64,000 nt of DNA from Ralstonia sp. RRA (GTDB lineage Bacteria > Pseudomonadota > Gammaproteobacteria > Burkholderiales > Burkholderiaceae), in contig NZ_CP146091.1 of the NCBI RefSeq assembly GCF_037023145.1, positions 806,001 through 870,000 on the forward strand. The letters run 5' to 3'. Within the stretch, counting starts at the first letter, position 1; every line of letters starts with the position of its first letter. The notes under the pieces were generated by a model. The model ran no database searches. It was not told the origin of the DNA and worked only from the letters and a program-made list of their open reading frames with translations. Made by a program: the position numbers and the translations under genes. This document shows, piece by piece, positions 41,120 through 52,277 of this stretch.

Positions 41120-43978
41120 ATGCGTTGGATTTTCGGAATCGTGGGCCTGGTGTTCGGGGCCTTCTCAGGGGGTGTGGTCGGCGCGTTCTTTGGGGCGTTG
41201 ATCGGCGTCGGGCTGGCTTCGCTGATCCTGGTCATGGACAAGCGGGCCAGTTCGCAATGGGCCAAGACGCCGGATGTCGCCCAGGGCAATGCACCCGCGC
41301 AGGTGCCGGTGGCCGTGCCGATCAATGAGCGCGTGACGCGGCTGGAGCACGAGGTGGCACTGCTGCGCCGCCAGATCGCGGAGATGAAGGGGCAGTCGTT
41401 CGCAACGCCGGTGCCGGAAGTGCCAGAAGTGCCGGGGGTCGTCGAGCCCACGGTGGCGCCTGTGCCTGAAGCGGTGACGGAGCCCATCGTGGCCGAGTCG
41501 TTGCCGCCCGTGGAGGTGCCTGCGGTGTCGCAGCCGGTGCCTGTTGCGCCGCCGGTTGCCCAACCCACGCTGATCCCCCACGAACCCGATTGGGTGGAAC
41601 GCGCCGTCGGCGCAGCACGCGATTGGCTGCTGGGCGGCAACAGCGTGGTGCGGGTCGGCATCCTGATCCTGTTCTTTGGCGTGGCCTTTCTGCTCAAGTA
41701 CGCGGCCGACAACAGCCTGCTGCCGGTTGAGTTCCGCCTTGCGGGTGTGGCAGTTGGGGCGATCGTGCTGCTGGGCATTGGCTGGCGCCTGCGCGACAAG
41801 CGCCCCGGCTATGCGCTGGTGTTGCAGGGCGGTGGGGTCGGGGTGCTGTACCTGACTGTCTTTGCGGCGACACGCATGGTGCCGTTGCTGCCGCCGGGGA
41901 TGGCGTTTCCGCTGCTGGTGCTGATCTGTGCATTGGCAGCGGGGTTGGCCGTCAAGCAGAACGCGTCGGCGTTGGCCTTTACCGGCAGCGCAGGCGGGTT
42001 TCTGGCTCCGATCCTGATCTCGACCGGGCAGGGCAGCCATGTGGCGCTGTTCAGCTACTACGCGCTGCTTAACGCGGGCATCTTCGCCATTGCGTGGTTC
42101 CGTGCATGGCGCGCGCTGAATCTGCTGGGCTTCGTGTTCACCTTCGGCATTGCCACGGCTTGGGGCGCGCTGCGCTATGAACCGTCACTGCTCAAGAGCA
42201 CCGAGCCGTTCCTGATCCTGTTCTTCCTGATGTATGTGGGCATTGCGCTGCTGTACGCGCTGCGCCGCCAGGTCAGCCTCAAGCATTACGTAGACGGCAC
42301 GCTGGTGTTCGGCACACCGCTGGTGGCGATGGGCCTGCAGGCCGCACTGGTGCACCACATTCCGTTTGCGATGGCGTGGAGTGCCGCAGCGCTGGCGGCG
42401 TTCTACCTGGGCATTGCCGCGTGGCTGGCGGGCAAGCGTGCGCGTCTGGGGCTGCTGTTTGAATCGATGTTTGCGCTGGGCGTGATCTTCATCACGCTGG
42501 CGATTCCGCTGGCCTTCGACGGACGCACGACGAGTGCAATCTGGGCGGTGGAAGGCGCGGCTGTGGTGTGGGCCAGCGTGCGCCAGAAGCGTCGCCTGGC
42601 ACTGGCAGCCGGCCTGCTGCTGCAGTTGGGGGCGGGCGTGGCCTTTGCGTTGGGCGTACTGCTTGTGTGGTCGGCGTCGTTGCAATGGCCGGTGCTCAAC
42701 AGCCACTACATCGGCGGGGTGCTGATTGCGGCGGCGGGCATCTTCAGCGGCTGGCGCCTGCACGGCAAGGCCGAGGCACGCGATTGGCTGAAGGTGGCAC
42801 CTGCGCTCGGCATGGCGGCCTCGGTGTGGGGCTTGCTGTGGTGGCTTGGCAGCGGCGGCGATGAGATCGACCGCTATGCCTGGCGCCTTGGCACCAAGGC
42901 GGTCGATCGGCCGGACATTCCGCTCTACGCCGCCTTTGCCGTGCTGACCGCATGGGGTGCGCACGGCCTGCGCCGCAAGCTCGACTGGGCGCTGGCGGAG
43001 TGGCCTGCGCTGGCGTTGTCGCCGGCGCTTGCCCTGATTGCGCTGCTGGCCATCGAGCACTGGGCACCATCACCGCTGGCCGGGTGGGGTGGAGCGGTGT
43101 GGATCGCATCGATCGTGTTGGCCTTCGTGCTGCTGCGCCGTCAGCAGCGCACGATGGAGCAAAAGCGGGGCGACACCATCCTCGCGCCGCTGCATACGGT
43201 GCTGTTCTGGCTGATCTGCGGCTTGCTGGCTACCGAGGGCTACTGGCGCCTGGACGCCTACGTGCCGGAAGGCACATGGAGCTTTGCCGCCTGGGCCTAC
43301 GGTTATGGCGCGTTGCTCGCACTGCTGGCGGGTGCAGGCTGGCGCATCCGCTGGCCGATCGCCCGCTTCGAGCGTGCTTACCTGCTGTGGGGCGCCGCGC
43401 CGCTGGCCGCCCTGTTGTGGCTGTGGAGCCTGGTCAGTGCCGCCAGCAATGGCGATGCCGCGCCGCTGTTCTACCTGCCCCTCCTTAATCCGCTGGACGT
43501 GGCGCAGTTGCTGGTTTTCCTGGCCATCACGCTGTGGATGCGCCGCGTGGCATTGCAGAAGCTCGTGCCCGAGCCGCTGGTGATCGGCTACGCGGTCGGC
43601 GCCACGCTGTTCATCTGGGCCAATGCGGTATTGCTGCGCACGCTGCACCACTGGGCGCATATTCCGTACACGTTGGACGACTTGGGTGACTCGATGCTGG
43701 TGCAGGCGTCGTTGTCGATGTTCTGGACGGTCCTGGCGCTGGGCGTGATGGTGTTTGCTACGCGACGCGTGAGCCGCGCGCTGTGGTTCACGGGCGCTGC
43801 GCTGCTGGGCGTCACGGTGATCAAGCTGTTCCTGTTCGACCTGTCGCGCGTGACCGGGGTGGAGCGGATCGTTTCGTTCATCGGCATTGGCGTGCTGCTG
43901 CTGTTGATCGGCTATCTGTCGCCGCTGCCGCCCAAGGGCAAAACGCTGGGTGACGCCGAGACCAAGGAGGTTGTGTGA
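41120..43978 (+). CDS. DUF2339 polytopic membrane protein
   Basis: The 952-residue protein has an N-terminal span, then a coiled segment (NERVTRLEHEVALLRRQIAEMKG) and a Pro/Val-rich linker. Over twenty hydrophobic spans follow from about residue 180 to the end. This is the DUF2339 plan. Function is unknown; the family often pairs with DUF3999, as here. The start ATG at 41120 places the first span at residue 1. Its stop overlaps the next gene's GTG start. Confidence 0.88.
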   Translation: MRWIFGIVGLVFGAFSGGVVGAFFGALIGVGLASLILVMDKRASSQWAKTPDVAQGNAPAQVPVAVPINERVTRLEHEVALLRRQIAEMKGQSFATPVPEVPEVPGVVEPTVAPVPEAVTEPIVAESLPPVEVPAVSQPVPVAPPVAQPTLIPHEPDWVERAVGAARDWLLGGNSVVRVGILILFFGVAFLLKYAADNSLLPVEFRLAGVAVGAIVLLGIGWRLRDKRPGYALVLQGGGVGVLYLTVFAATRMVPLLPPGMAFPLLVLICALAAGLAVKQNASALAFTGSAGGFLAPILISTGQGSHVALFSYYALLNAGIFAIAWFRAWRALNLLGFVFTFGIATAWGALRYEPSLLKSTEPFLILFFLMYVGIALLYALRRQVSLKHYVDGTLVFGTPLVAMGLQAALVHHIPFAMAWSAAALAAFYLGIAAWLAGKRARLGLLFESMFALGVIFITLAIPLAFDGRTTSAIWAVEGAAVVWASVRQKRRLALAAGLLLQLGAGVAFALGVLLVWSASLQWPVLNSHYIGGVLIAAAGIFSGWRLHGKAEARDWLKVAPALGMAASVWGLLWWLGSGGDEIDRYAWRLGTKAVDRPDIPLYAAFAVLTAWGAHGLRRKLDWALAEWPALALSPALALIALLAIEHWAPSPLAGWGGAVWIASIVLAFVLLRRQQRTMEQKRGDTILAPLHTVLFWLICGLLATEGYWRLDAYVPEGTWSFAAWAYGYGALLALLAGAGWRIRWPIARFERAYLLWGAAPLAALLWLWSLVSAASNGDAAPLFYLPLLNPLDVAQLLVFLAITLWMRRVALQKLVPEPLVIGYAVGATLFIWANAVLLRTLHHWAHIPYTLDDLGDSMLVQASLSMFWTVLALGVMVFATRRVSRALWFTGAALLGVTVIKLFLFDLSRVTGVERIVSFIGIGVLLLLIGYLSPLPPKGKTLGDAETKEVV

Positions 43979-45300
43979 AGAAGGTTGTTCTTGCGATCGC
44001 CGTGGCATCGCTGCTGTCTGCGCCGGCCTGGGCCGAGCGCTTTGCATTGACCGGCACGCCCGGCGCGCCGTACTACGCCGTCACGCTCAGCGAAGACGTG
44101 TATGCCCACGCGCGCGACACCGGTCTGGGGGATTTGCGCATCCTCAACGGCGACGGCGAGCCTGTGCCGTTCACCATCGAGATCCCACGCGATCCGGCCC
44201 CGCAGGCGCGCACGCTACAGGACGTGCGCTGGTTTGCCACGCCGATCGACGAAGCGCAGAAGCCGGGCACTGCCGGTGTCGTGCTCGGTGCCGACGGCGT
44301 GCTGCGCGCCACCGGCACGCTTGCCGCACAGGAGTCGGCGCGCGCGTGGCTGGTCGACGTGAGCCAGTTACACGACACGCTGACGGCGCTGGTAGTGGGT
44401 TTGCCCGCCGCCGAATTCCAGAGCGGCGTGACCGTGCAGGCCAGCGACGACCTGCAGCACTGGAACCCGGTCGCCCAGGCCACGCTGTTCCGCCTGTCCA
44501 ATCAGGGCAGCACGCTGGTGCAGGATCGCATTGAGTTCACCGGGCTGCGCGTGAAATACCTGCGGCTGACGTGGCAGGGCAAGCCACCCGTGCCCGACAG
44601 CGTGCGCGCAGAACTGGCAGCCGGTTCACCACCGTTGCCGGCCGACAGCGCCATTCTGTGGCGCTCAGGGTTGATGCCGGTGCAGACGCCCGCGGCCGGC
44701 GATTACCAGTTTGATACCGGCGGCGCGTTCCCAGTGGAGCGCGTGAAGATTCACCTGCCGCAGGCCAACACCGTTGCGCAGGCCACGCTGTATGCGCGTG
44801 CGAATGCGCAGGCGCAGTGGCGGCAGGTCACGTCGACGCGGCTGTTCCGTCTGGCGGGTGCTGGCGGGCAGAGCGAACAGGAGAACGCGCCGATCAGTGT
44901 GCCTGCCACCGGCGAGCGTTACTGGCGCCTGCAGGTCGACACGCGTAGCGGCGGCTTGGGTTCGGGCGCACCGCAACTGGCGATTGGCTGGCGTCCGGCC
45001 ACCATCACCTATGCAGCGCGCGGCAACGTGCCGTTTGTGCTTGCGGTAGGGGAGGTGGCGCGCGGTAACCCGATCGCACGGGCGGATCTGCTGGCGGGTG
45101 CGTCGCCTGCAATTGCACCTGCACAGCTGGGGGCGATGAGTGATTCGCCGTCCGACGCGATGACGGTTGAGCCACCTGGTGGCAGGACGCGTCAGTGGGT
45201 GCTGTGGGGTGCGCTCGTTGCGGCGGTGGTTGTGCTGGGTGGCATGGCGTGGCGCTTGTTCCGCACGTCGGCGACGCCTCCGGGCTCATCGCAGCCGTAA
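43975..45300 (+). CDS. DUF3999 family protein
   Basis: The 441-residue protein starts at GTG inside the preceding stop (GTGA), indicating coupling. It has a signal peptide (MKKVVLAIAVASLLSAPAWA), a beta-rich periplasmic body, and a C-terminal membrane anchor (VLWGALVAAVVVLGGMAWRLF). DUF3999 proteins occur next to DUF2339 proteins; together they probably form one envelope complex. Its function is not known. Confidence 0.85.
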   Translation: MKKVVLAIAVASLLSAPAWAERFALTGTPGAPYYAVTLSEDVYAHARDTGLGDLRILNGDGEPVPFTIEIPRDPAPQARTLQDVRWFATPIDEAQKPGTAGVVLGADGVLRATGTLAAQESARAWLVDVSQLHDTLTALVVGLPAAEFQSGVTVQASDDLQHWNPVAQATLFRLSNQGSTLVQDRIEFTGLRVKYLRLTWQGKPPVPDSVRAELAAGSPPLPADSAILWRSGLMPVQTPAAGDYQFDTGGAFPVERVKIHLPQANTVAQATLYARANAQAQWRQVTSTRLFRLAGAGGQSEQENAPISVPATGERYWRLQVDTRSGGLGSGAPQLAIGWRPATITYAARGNVPFVLAVGEVARGNPIARADLLAGASPAIAPAQLGAMSDSPSDAMTVEPPGGRTRQWVLWGALVAAVVVLGGMAWRLFRTSATPPGSSQP

Positions 45301-45302
45301 GC

Positions 45303-45332
45303 AAAACGGCGCCACTGGGGCGCCGTTTTTTA
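45303..45332. terminator. Terminator after the DUF3999 gene
   Basis: AAAACGGCGCC-ACTGG-GGCGCCGTTTTTT, a strong GC stem with a T-run, between convergent genes. Confidence 0.85.
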
Positions 45333-45352
45333 TTGCGTGCAAGTGAGCCGCG

Positions 45353-45736
45353 TCAGTGCGCGAAGGCCGGTTGCACAAACAGCGCAACGCACAGGCCAAC
45401 GCCCGTAACCCACATCAGCGAACGCAGCACTGCCCAGTCGGCCAGGTAACAGACCGTGTACAGCACACGCGCCACGACGAATGCGATGGCGAGCAGGTTG
45501 ACGCGGTCGATCATGCCGCCGCCCAGGATGGCCACCAGCACGGCCACCGCAAAGAACGGAAACGCTTCAAAGTGGTTCTGCTGCGCGGCACCGGCGCGGC
45601 CTGCCACACCGGTTTGCTGCGCCAGCCAAGCGCGCGGGTTGTGGTGGTCATAACGCGGGCCGCTGACTTTGGCAATGCCAACGCACACGATCGGCAACAG
45701 CGCCGCCACCAGAACGCACCAGAGGGCGATCGGCAT
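45353..45736 (-). CDS. MAPEG family membrane protein
   Basis: The 127-residue protein has four spans, and its middle NHFEAFPFFAVAVLVA and ARVLYTVCYLADW are MAPEG hallmarks (membrane-associated eicosanoid and glutathione metabolism family). Bacterial members are probably glutathione-dependent membrane enzymes with unassigned substrates. Confidence 0.88.
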   Translation of the reverse strand: MPIALWCVLVAALLPIVCVGIAKVSGPRYDHHNPRAWLAQQTGVAGRAGAAQQNHFEAFPFFAVAVLVAILGGGMIDRVNLLAIAFVVARVLYTVCYLADWAVLRSLMWVTGVGLCVALFVQPAFAH

Positions 45737-45806
45737 GGTCAGTCTCCTGGACAGTTGTGAAGGTGCCGCACCGTAGCACAGGCGGCGTTTTCAAACACTA
45801 GGAGCG

Positions 45807-46028
45807 TTAGTCGGCTTCGTGCACGGCGATGCGGATGTCGCCCAGCATGACCACCTGGCCCGCGCGGATCTTGGCGGTCTTGCGCGACTCCGGCTGACCG
45901 TCGACGGTCACGCCACCGTCGGCGACGACGGCTTTGCCTGCGCCGCCGCTGTCGACCACGCCTGTGAGTTTGAGCAGCTTGTGCAGCTCGATGTAGTCGG
46001 TGTTGAGCTCGAAATCGATATTGGGCAT
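45807..46028 (-). CDS. Small S4-domain RNA-binding protein, YbcJ-like
   Basis: The 73-residue protein is a lone S4 domain: YIELHKLLKLTGVVDSGGAGKAVVADGGVTVDG, then RAGQVVMLG. This matches YbcJ, a small RNA-binding protein linked to ribosomes. The start at MPNIDFEL gives the family length. It lies 4 bp after the yceI-type gene on the same strand. Confidence 0.9.
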   Translation of the reverse strand: MPNIDFELNTDYIELHKLLKLTGVVDSGGAGKAVVADGGVTVDGQPESRKTAKIRAGQVVMLGDIRIAVHEAD

Positions 46029-46032
46029 AGAT

Positions 46033-46596
46033 TTATTGAGGTGAAGCTTCCACGCTGATATCCACATCGACGCGGTCACCCACGTCGGGCAGAAAACGCG
46101 TCATGCCGAAGGCGCTGCGTTGGATGGCGAGGTGGAAATCACCGCCGCACACGTGGCGCGTGGTGCCAGGCATCTTCACGTCGCCGCAGTTGAAGCGGCG
46201 CACTTCCAACCGCACCGGTTGGGTCACGCCATGCAGCGTCAGCTTGCCTTCGATGGCGACGAGCTTGCCGTCTTGTACGACAAAGCGATCGCTACGCAGG
46301 CGGATGATCGGAAACTGCGCGGCATCCAGAAACTGCTCGGATTTCAGCACACCATCCAGCACCGGCAGACGCGTATTGACGGAGGCGGCGTCGATGGTGA
46401 AATCGATACCGCCTTGGCTGGTCGCCTCATCAAAGTCGACGGCGCCGTCGATCTTGTCGAAGCGGCCGCGCACCGTAGACCGATCGAAGTGCGAGGTGCC
46501 GAAGACCACCGACGTATGCGCCAGGTCTGGCGTGAACGGCGCGGCAAAGGCAGAGGTGCATAGCACCCCTGTCAGCATCAGAAACCATGCACGCAT
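46033..46596 (-). CDS. YceI family periplasmic protein
   Basis: The 187-residue lipocalin-like protein has a signal peptide (MRAWFLMLTGVLCTSAFA), then FTPDLAHTSVVFGTSHFDRSTVRGRF, the family pattern LxLHGVTQPVRLEV, and DVDISVEASPQ. YceI-like proteins bind isoprenoid or lipid-like molecules. The C-terminal part holds two cysteines (FNCGDVK, HVCGG) that may pair. Confidence 0.9.
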   Translation of the reverse strand: MRAWFLMLTGVLCTSAFAAPFTPDLAHTSVVFGTSHFDRSTVRGRFDKIDGAVDFDEATSQGGIDFTIDAASVNTRLPVLDGVLKSEQFLDAAQFPIIRLRSDRFVVQDGKLVAIEGKLTLHGVTQPVRLEVRRFNCGDVKMPGTTRHVCGGDFHLAIQRSAFGMTRFLPDVGDRVDVDISVEASPQ

Positions 46597-46639
46597 GTTG
46601 CCTCCTTGCGCAGAGGCCCACGCATGCATGGGCCTGCGC

Positions 46640-48382
46640 TTACTTGCCCCAGCTGTCCTTCAGGCCGACCACGCGGTTGAACACGGGCTTGCCCGGTTGC
46701 GAGTCGATGCGGTCGGCCACGAAGTAGCCGTGGCGCTCGAACTGGAAGCGGTCTTCCGGCTTGGCGGTTGCCAGCGTCGGTTCCAGGTAGGCCGTGACGG
46801 TCTGCTTGGAGTTCGGATTGAGCGCATCCAGGAAGTTCTTGTCGCCCGAGTCCGGCTGCGGGTCGCTGAACAGGCGGTCGTACAGGCGCACTTCGGCTTC
46901 GAGTGCGTGCGCGGCGCTCACCCAGTGGATGTTGCCCTTCACCTTCACGCTGTCAGCACCCGGCGTGCCACTCTTCGTGTCCGGGATGATGTTGGCGTGC
47001 ACGGCGGTGACGTTGCCGTCGGCGTCCTTGTCGCAGCCGGTGCATTCGATCACGTAGCCATAGCGCAGGCGCACCTTGTTGCCCGGGAACAGGCGGAAGT
47101 AGCCCTTGGGCGGCGTCTCGGTAAAGTCTTCGCGCTCGATCCACAGCTCACGCGTGAGCGGGAATTCGCGGCGGCCGAGTTCAGGCTGCTTCGGGTGCAC
47201 GGGCGCCGAGCACGGCTCGTTGAAATCGGCCGGCACGTTGTCGAGCACGAGCTTGACCGGGTCCAGCACGCCCACCGAGCGCGGCGCACGCGCATCGAGG
47301 TCGTCGCGCACGGCGCCTTCCAGGATGCTCATGTCGATCCAGCTATCGGCCTTGGATACGCCCACGCGTTCGCAGAACAGCTGGATCGATTCCGGCGTAT
47401 AGCCGCGGCGGCGGATGCCCACCAGCGTCGGCATGCGCGGGTCGTCCCAGCCGTCGACGCGCTTTTCGTTCACCAGTTGCAGCAGCTTGCGCTTGCTGGT
47501 GATGGCGTAGGTCAGGTGCAGACGCGCGAATTCGTACTGATGCGGCAACGGCGCGGGCAGGGCACCGGCGTCGCGCAGGTGGTCGAGCACCCAGTCGTAC
47601 AGCGGGCGGTTGTTCTCGAACTCCAGCGTGCACAGGGAGTGCGTGATGTTCTCCAGCGCATCGGAAATGCAATGCGTGAAGTCGTACATCGGGTAGATGC
47701 ACCATGCGTCGCCGGTGCGGTGGTGATGCGCATGGCGGATGCGGTACAGCACCGGATCGCGCATCACGATGTTCGGCGCGGCCATGTCGATCTTGGCGCG
47801 CAGCACCAGTTCGCCGTCCTTGTACTTGCCGGCGCGCATGTCGCGGAACAGTGCGAGGTTCTCGTCCACCGAGCGGTCACGGAACGGCGACGGCGTGCCC
47901 GGGCGGGTGAAGTCGCCACGGTTGGCGGCGATCTGCTCAGCGCTTTGGCTGTCGACGTAGGCGGCGCCGCGCTGGATCAGCACTTCGGCAAAGCCGTAGA
48001 GCTGCTCGAAGTAGTCGCTGGCGTAGTACAGGTGCGTGCCGGTGCCGTTGTCCCACGAGTAGCCGAGCCAGTGCACCGCGTCGATGATGGAGTCGACGTA
48101 TTCGGTGTCTTCCTTGACCGGGTTGGTGTCGTCAAAGCGCAGGTGGCAGCGGCCTTGGTAATCCTTGGCCAGGCCGAAGTTCACCCAGATGCTCTTGGCG
48201 TGACCGATGTGCAGGTAGCCGTTGGGCTCCGGCGGAAAACGCGTAATGACCGGCGGAAGGGCCTGGCCCTTGGCGTCCTTGCGGCCGGCATAGGTGCCTT
48301 GCGTCAGGTCGCCATCAATGATTTGGCGTAGGAAGTTGGACGTGGGGGCGGCGGTTGCCCCGTTGGCGTTGTCTTGGCTCAT
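46640..48382 (-). CDS. glnS: Glutaminyl-tRNA synthetase
   Basis: The class I enzyme charges tRNA-Gln. The 580-residue protein has [16 protein letters not shown] (HIGH motif near residue 50), the acceptor-binding [17 protein letters not shown], the MSK-like loop around SKRKLLQLV, and the C-terminal anticodon-binding beta barrels. Length is normal for GlnS. It has its own start 30 bp from the neighbouring lipase chaperone end, on the same strand. Confidence 0.95.
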   Translation of the reverse strand: MSQDNANGATAAPTSNFLRQIIDGDLTQGTYAGRKDAKGQALPPVITRFPPEPNGYLHIGHAKSIWVNFGLAKDYQGRCHLRFDDTNPVKEDTEYVDSIIDAVHWLGYSWDNGTGTHLYYASDYFEQLYGFAEVLIQRGAAYVDSQSAEQIAANRGDFTRPGTPSPFRDRSVDENLALFRDMRAGKYKDGELVLRAKIDMAAPNIVMRDPVLYRIRHAHHHRTGDAWCIYPMYDFTHCISDALENITHSLCTLEFENNRPLYDWVLDHLRDAGALPAPLPHQYEFARLHLTYAITSKRKLLQLVNEKRVDGWDDPRMPTLVGIRRRGYTPESIQLFCERVGVSKADSWIDMSILEGAVRDDLDARAPRSVGVLDPVKLVLDNVPADFNEPCSAPVHPKQPELGRREFPLTRELWIEREDFTETPPKGYFRLFPGNKVRLRYGYVIECTGCDKDADGNVTAVHANIIPDTKSGTPGADSVKVKGNIHWVSAAHALEAEVRLYDRLFSDPQPDSGDKNFLDALNPNSKQTVTAYLEPTLATAKPEDRFQFERHGYFVADRIDSQPGKPVFNRVVGLKDSWGK

Positions 48383-48446
48383 GGGAATGCGTGATTCGGC
48401 AATCCCGTGATTTTACCGTGCCCGGGGCGCTCTGCCGGGTTGTCCC

Positions 48447-49511
48447 TTATTTCCGTTGCGCGACGCCATCCAACGCTTGTGCGCGCAACGCCTCATACGG
48501 GACGGGAAACGTCTGTTGGCGCAGTTGCGTGAGCTGTGCAGCGCGATCGGCGTCTGACAGGCCGGGGAAGCTGTTGATGCGGTCGCGCTGCTGGGCGTAG
48601 GCGTCGTAGCGGCCGCGCCAGACGGCTTCTTCGCGACTGGCCTGCACCAGGCGATCCGCCACGATGCCGTCGATGCTCTGGGCGGCCAGACGCTGGCGGA
48701 TCTGCGCCTCGCTCAGGCCATCCTTGGTCCAGGAATCCATGTCGTTCGCGAGCTTGACCGGCGCGGAGGCATTGCGGCGGGCCTCTCGCAAGGCGGCTGG
48801 CAGGTTGGCCTCGATGGCTGCGAGCTTGGTGGCGCGTTGCTCAGGGGTGAGCGAGGGGTCGGCCATCACGGCCAGGCGGTCGAGGGCGGCCGTGTCCAGC
48901 GCATCTTCGTCGCCGTACCAGGCCTGGGCGACATCCGCCCCAAGGTATTGGCGGCGCAGCGCGGCACGGGCACCGATTCTCTGCCGCAGCGTGGCGAGGA
49001 CCTCAGGATGCTGCTGGACCTGCTCAAGGCTCGGCTTGCTGCGGCTGGTATCGCCTTGCGTCGCCAGCGCCTTGCGATAGGCGAGATAACGCTGCAGCAG
49101 CGATTGCGCCTCCGACAGCGCGGGGCTGACCAGCTTGGCGCGCATGTGCGCCTCGGCCATCGCCACACGCTGTGCTTCAGGCATCGAGGCAGGCACGTCG
49201 AGAAAGTAGTCGAACACCGCGCGGTTGGCGGGTTCGAGGATGAGGTGGCCGCTTGCATCGACACGCAGGCCGTCGGGCGCCTGTGTGTCGGCCAGCTCGG
49301 TAGGGGTTGCCGTGGCGGCCGTGCCATCGCTCTGGATGCTGCCGATATAGGCGCCGGATCGCGGCGCCTGCTGGGGCTGTTCGGCAGCCCGGGGGGCATC
49401 ACCGGTGGCATGCCACCAATAGACGCCTCCGGCAACGATGATTGCCACCAACACTGCCCCGATGAACGTCGTGGGCTGCATGGATTGCACGGGTTGTGAT
49501 TTGCCCTTCAT
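48447..49511 (-). CDS. Lipase-specific foldase (lipase chaperone)
   Basis: The 354-residue protein has one N-terminal membrane anchor (FIGAVLVAIIVAGGVYWWHA), an Ala/Pro linker and a long helical body with RLVVDASGxLILEPANRAVFDYFL-like and RYLAYRKAL segments. The pattern RQxYLGADVAQAWYGDEDAL matches the RxxFDY(F/C)LSAxGE-type foldase core. It folds the lipase encoded just upstream in the periplasm before type II secretion. It is the second gene of a lipase-foldase operon. Confidence 0.9.
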   Translation of the reverse strand: MKGKSQPVQSMQPTTFIGAVLVAIIVAGGVYWWHATGDAPRAAEQPQQAPRSGAYIGSIQSDGTAATATPTELADTQAPDGLRVDASGHLILEPANRAVFDYFLDVPASMPEAQRVAMAEAHMRAKLVSPALSEAQSLLQRYLAYRKALATQGDTSRSKPSLEQVQQHPEVLATLRQRIGARAALRRQYLGADVAQAWYGDEDALDTAALDRLAVMADPSLTPEQRATKLAAIEANLPAALREARRNASAPVKLANDMDSWTKDGLSEAQIRQRLAAQSIDGIVADRLVQASREEAVWRGRYDAYAQQRDRINSFPGLSDADRAAQLTQLRQQTFPVPYEALRAQALDGVAQRK

Positions 49512-49568
49512 GACGATGTGCGCGTTGGTGGCGACCGATGGCAACAGGTGGCGATGCGTGGCGACGGA

Positions 49569-50684
<1,116 letters not shown>

Positions 50685-50764
50685 CTAATGCTGCGCCGCC
50701 GCGTGCGCAAACAAAAACCGGAGGGCGAGCCTCCGGTTCTTTAGGATGCGATGCAGCAACGCGG

Positions 50765-52267
50765 CTACTCTTCTTGAAACGCTTCCTCGCGTTTGCGGCG
50801 GATGACGGGCAACACCACCAGCAGCACCAGGGCCGCCGAAGCAATCAGCAGGGCCAGCGACAGCGGCTTGGTGACGAAGGTGGAGAAATCGCCACGCGAG
50901 AGCAACAGCGCGCGCCGGAAGTTCTCTTCCATCATCGGCCCGAGCACGAAGCCGAGCAGCATGGGCGCGGGCTCGCAACGCAGCTTCAGGAGCAGGTAGC
51001 CGATCAGCCCGAAGACCGCTGTCTGGAAGATGTCGAACGTGGTGTTCGAGACCGAGTACACGCCAATGCAGCAGAACACCAGAATGGCCGGGTACAGGAA
51101 GCGGTAGGGCACTTTCAACAGGCGCACCCACACACCGATCATCGGCAGGTTCAGCACGATCAGCATCAGGTTGCCGATCCACATCGAGGCGATCAGACCC
51201 CAGAACAGCGCGGGGTTGCTGGTCATCACCTGCGGGCCGGGCTGGATGTTGTGGATGGTCATCGCACCCACCATCAGCGCCATCACCGCGTTGGGCGGAA
51301 TGCCCAGCGTGAGCAGCGGGATGAACGAGGTCTGCGCCGCCGCGTTGTTGGCCGATTCCGGGCCCGCAACGCCCTCGATGGCGCCCTTGCCGAACTCGTG
51401 CGAATACTTCGAGGCCTTTTTCTCCAGCGAGTACGACGCGAACGATGCCAGCGTCGCACCGCCGCCGGGCAGGATGCCGAGCACCGAGCCCAGCGCTGTG
51501 CCGCGCAGCACGGCCGGGATCATGCGCTTGAAATCCTCGCGGCTGGGCCACAGGTTGCGCACGTGGTCGACAAAGGTCTCGCGGTGCTCTCTCTGCTCCA
51601 GGTTGGCGATGATCTCGGAGAAGCCGAACACGCCCATCGCCACCGAGACGAAGTTCAACCCGTCGGCCAGCTCCGGCACATCGAACGAATAGCGCGCGGT
51701 GCCGGAGTTCACGTCCGTGCCCACCAGCCCAAGCAGCAGGCCCAGCACGATCATCGCGAGGGCCTTGATGAGCGAGCCTGAGGCCAGCACCACGGCGCCG
51801 ATCAGCCCCAGCACCATCAGCGAGAAGTATTCCGCCGGGCCGAAGTTGAAGGCGAACTCCGACAGCGGCGTGGCAAATGCGGCCAGCACCAGCGTGGCCA
51901 CGCAGCCGGCAAAGAACGAACCGAGGCCGGCCGTGGCCAGCGCAACGCCGGCCCGCCCGCGCCGTGCCATCTGGTAGCCGTCAATGGTGGTCACCACCGA
52001 CGACGATTCGCCCGGCAGGTTGACGAGGATGGCGGTGGTGGAACCGCCGTACTGCGCGCCGTAATAGATGCCCGCCAGCATGATGAGCGCGGCCACGGGC
52101 GGCAGCGCATAGGTGGCCGGCAGCAGCATCGCAATCGTGGCGATGGGGCCGAGCCCCGGCAGCACGCCGATCAACGTACCGAGCACGCAGCCGATGAAGG
52201 CGTAGATCAAATTCTGGAGCGACAGCGCAGTGGAGAAGCCGAGCGCGAGATTGGCGAAGAGGTCCAT
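50765..52267 (-). CDS. tctA: Tripartite tricarboxylate transporter, large permease (TctA)
   Basis: The 500-residue permease has about 12 spans with the TctA signatures GVLPGLGPIATIAMLLPATY (about residues 30-50), YYGAQYGGSTTAILVNLPGE and ILPGGGATLASFASYSLEKK. Together with TctB it takes up tricarboxylates or related acids using a periplasmic binding protein. The TctB gene lies 10 bp upstream on the same strand. No TctC gene is adjacent. Confidence 0.95.
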   Translation of the reverse strand: MDLFANLALGFSTALSLQNLIYAFIGCVLGTLIGVLPGLGPIATIAMLLPATYALPPVAALIMLAGIYYGAQYGGSTTAILVNLPGESSSVVTTIDGYQMARRGRAGVALATAGLGSFFAGCVATLVLAAFATPLSEFAFNFGPAEYFSLMVLGLIGAVVLASGSLIKALAMIVLGLLLGLVGTDVNSGTARYSFDVPELADGLNFVSVAMGVFGFSEIIANLEQREHRETFVDHVRNLWPSREDFKRMIPAVLRGTALGSVLGILPGGGATLASFASYSLEKKASKYSHEFGKGAIEGVAGPESANNAAAQTSFIPLLTLGIPPNAVMALMVGAMTIHNIQPGPQVMTSNPALFWGLIASMWIGNLMLIVLNLPMIGVWVRLLKVPYRFLYPAILVFCCIGVYSVSNTTFDIFQTAVFGLIGYLLLKLRCEPAPMLLGFVLGPMMEENFRRALLLSRGDFSTFVTKPLSLALLIASAALVLLVVLPVIRRKREEAFQEE

Positions 52268-52277
52268 GTCGCGTGCC

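Noticed and set aside
46103..48331. A 742-codon plus-strand frame opposite glnS and yceI
   Set aside because: It is an antisense shadow of GC-rich genes, His/Arg/Val-rich, with no start signal. The same reasoning removes the 800-codon frame opposite alaS (54706-57108).
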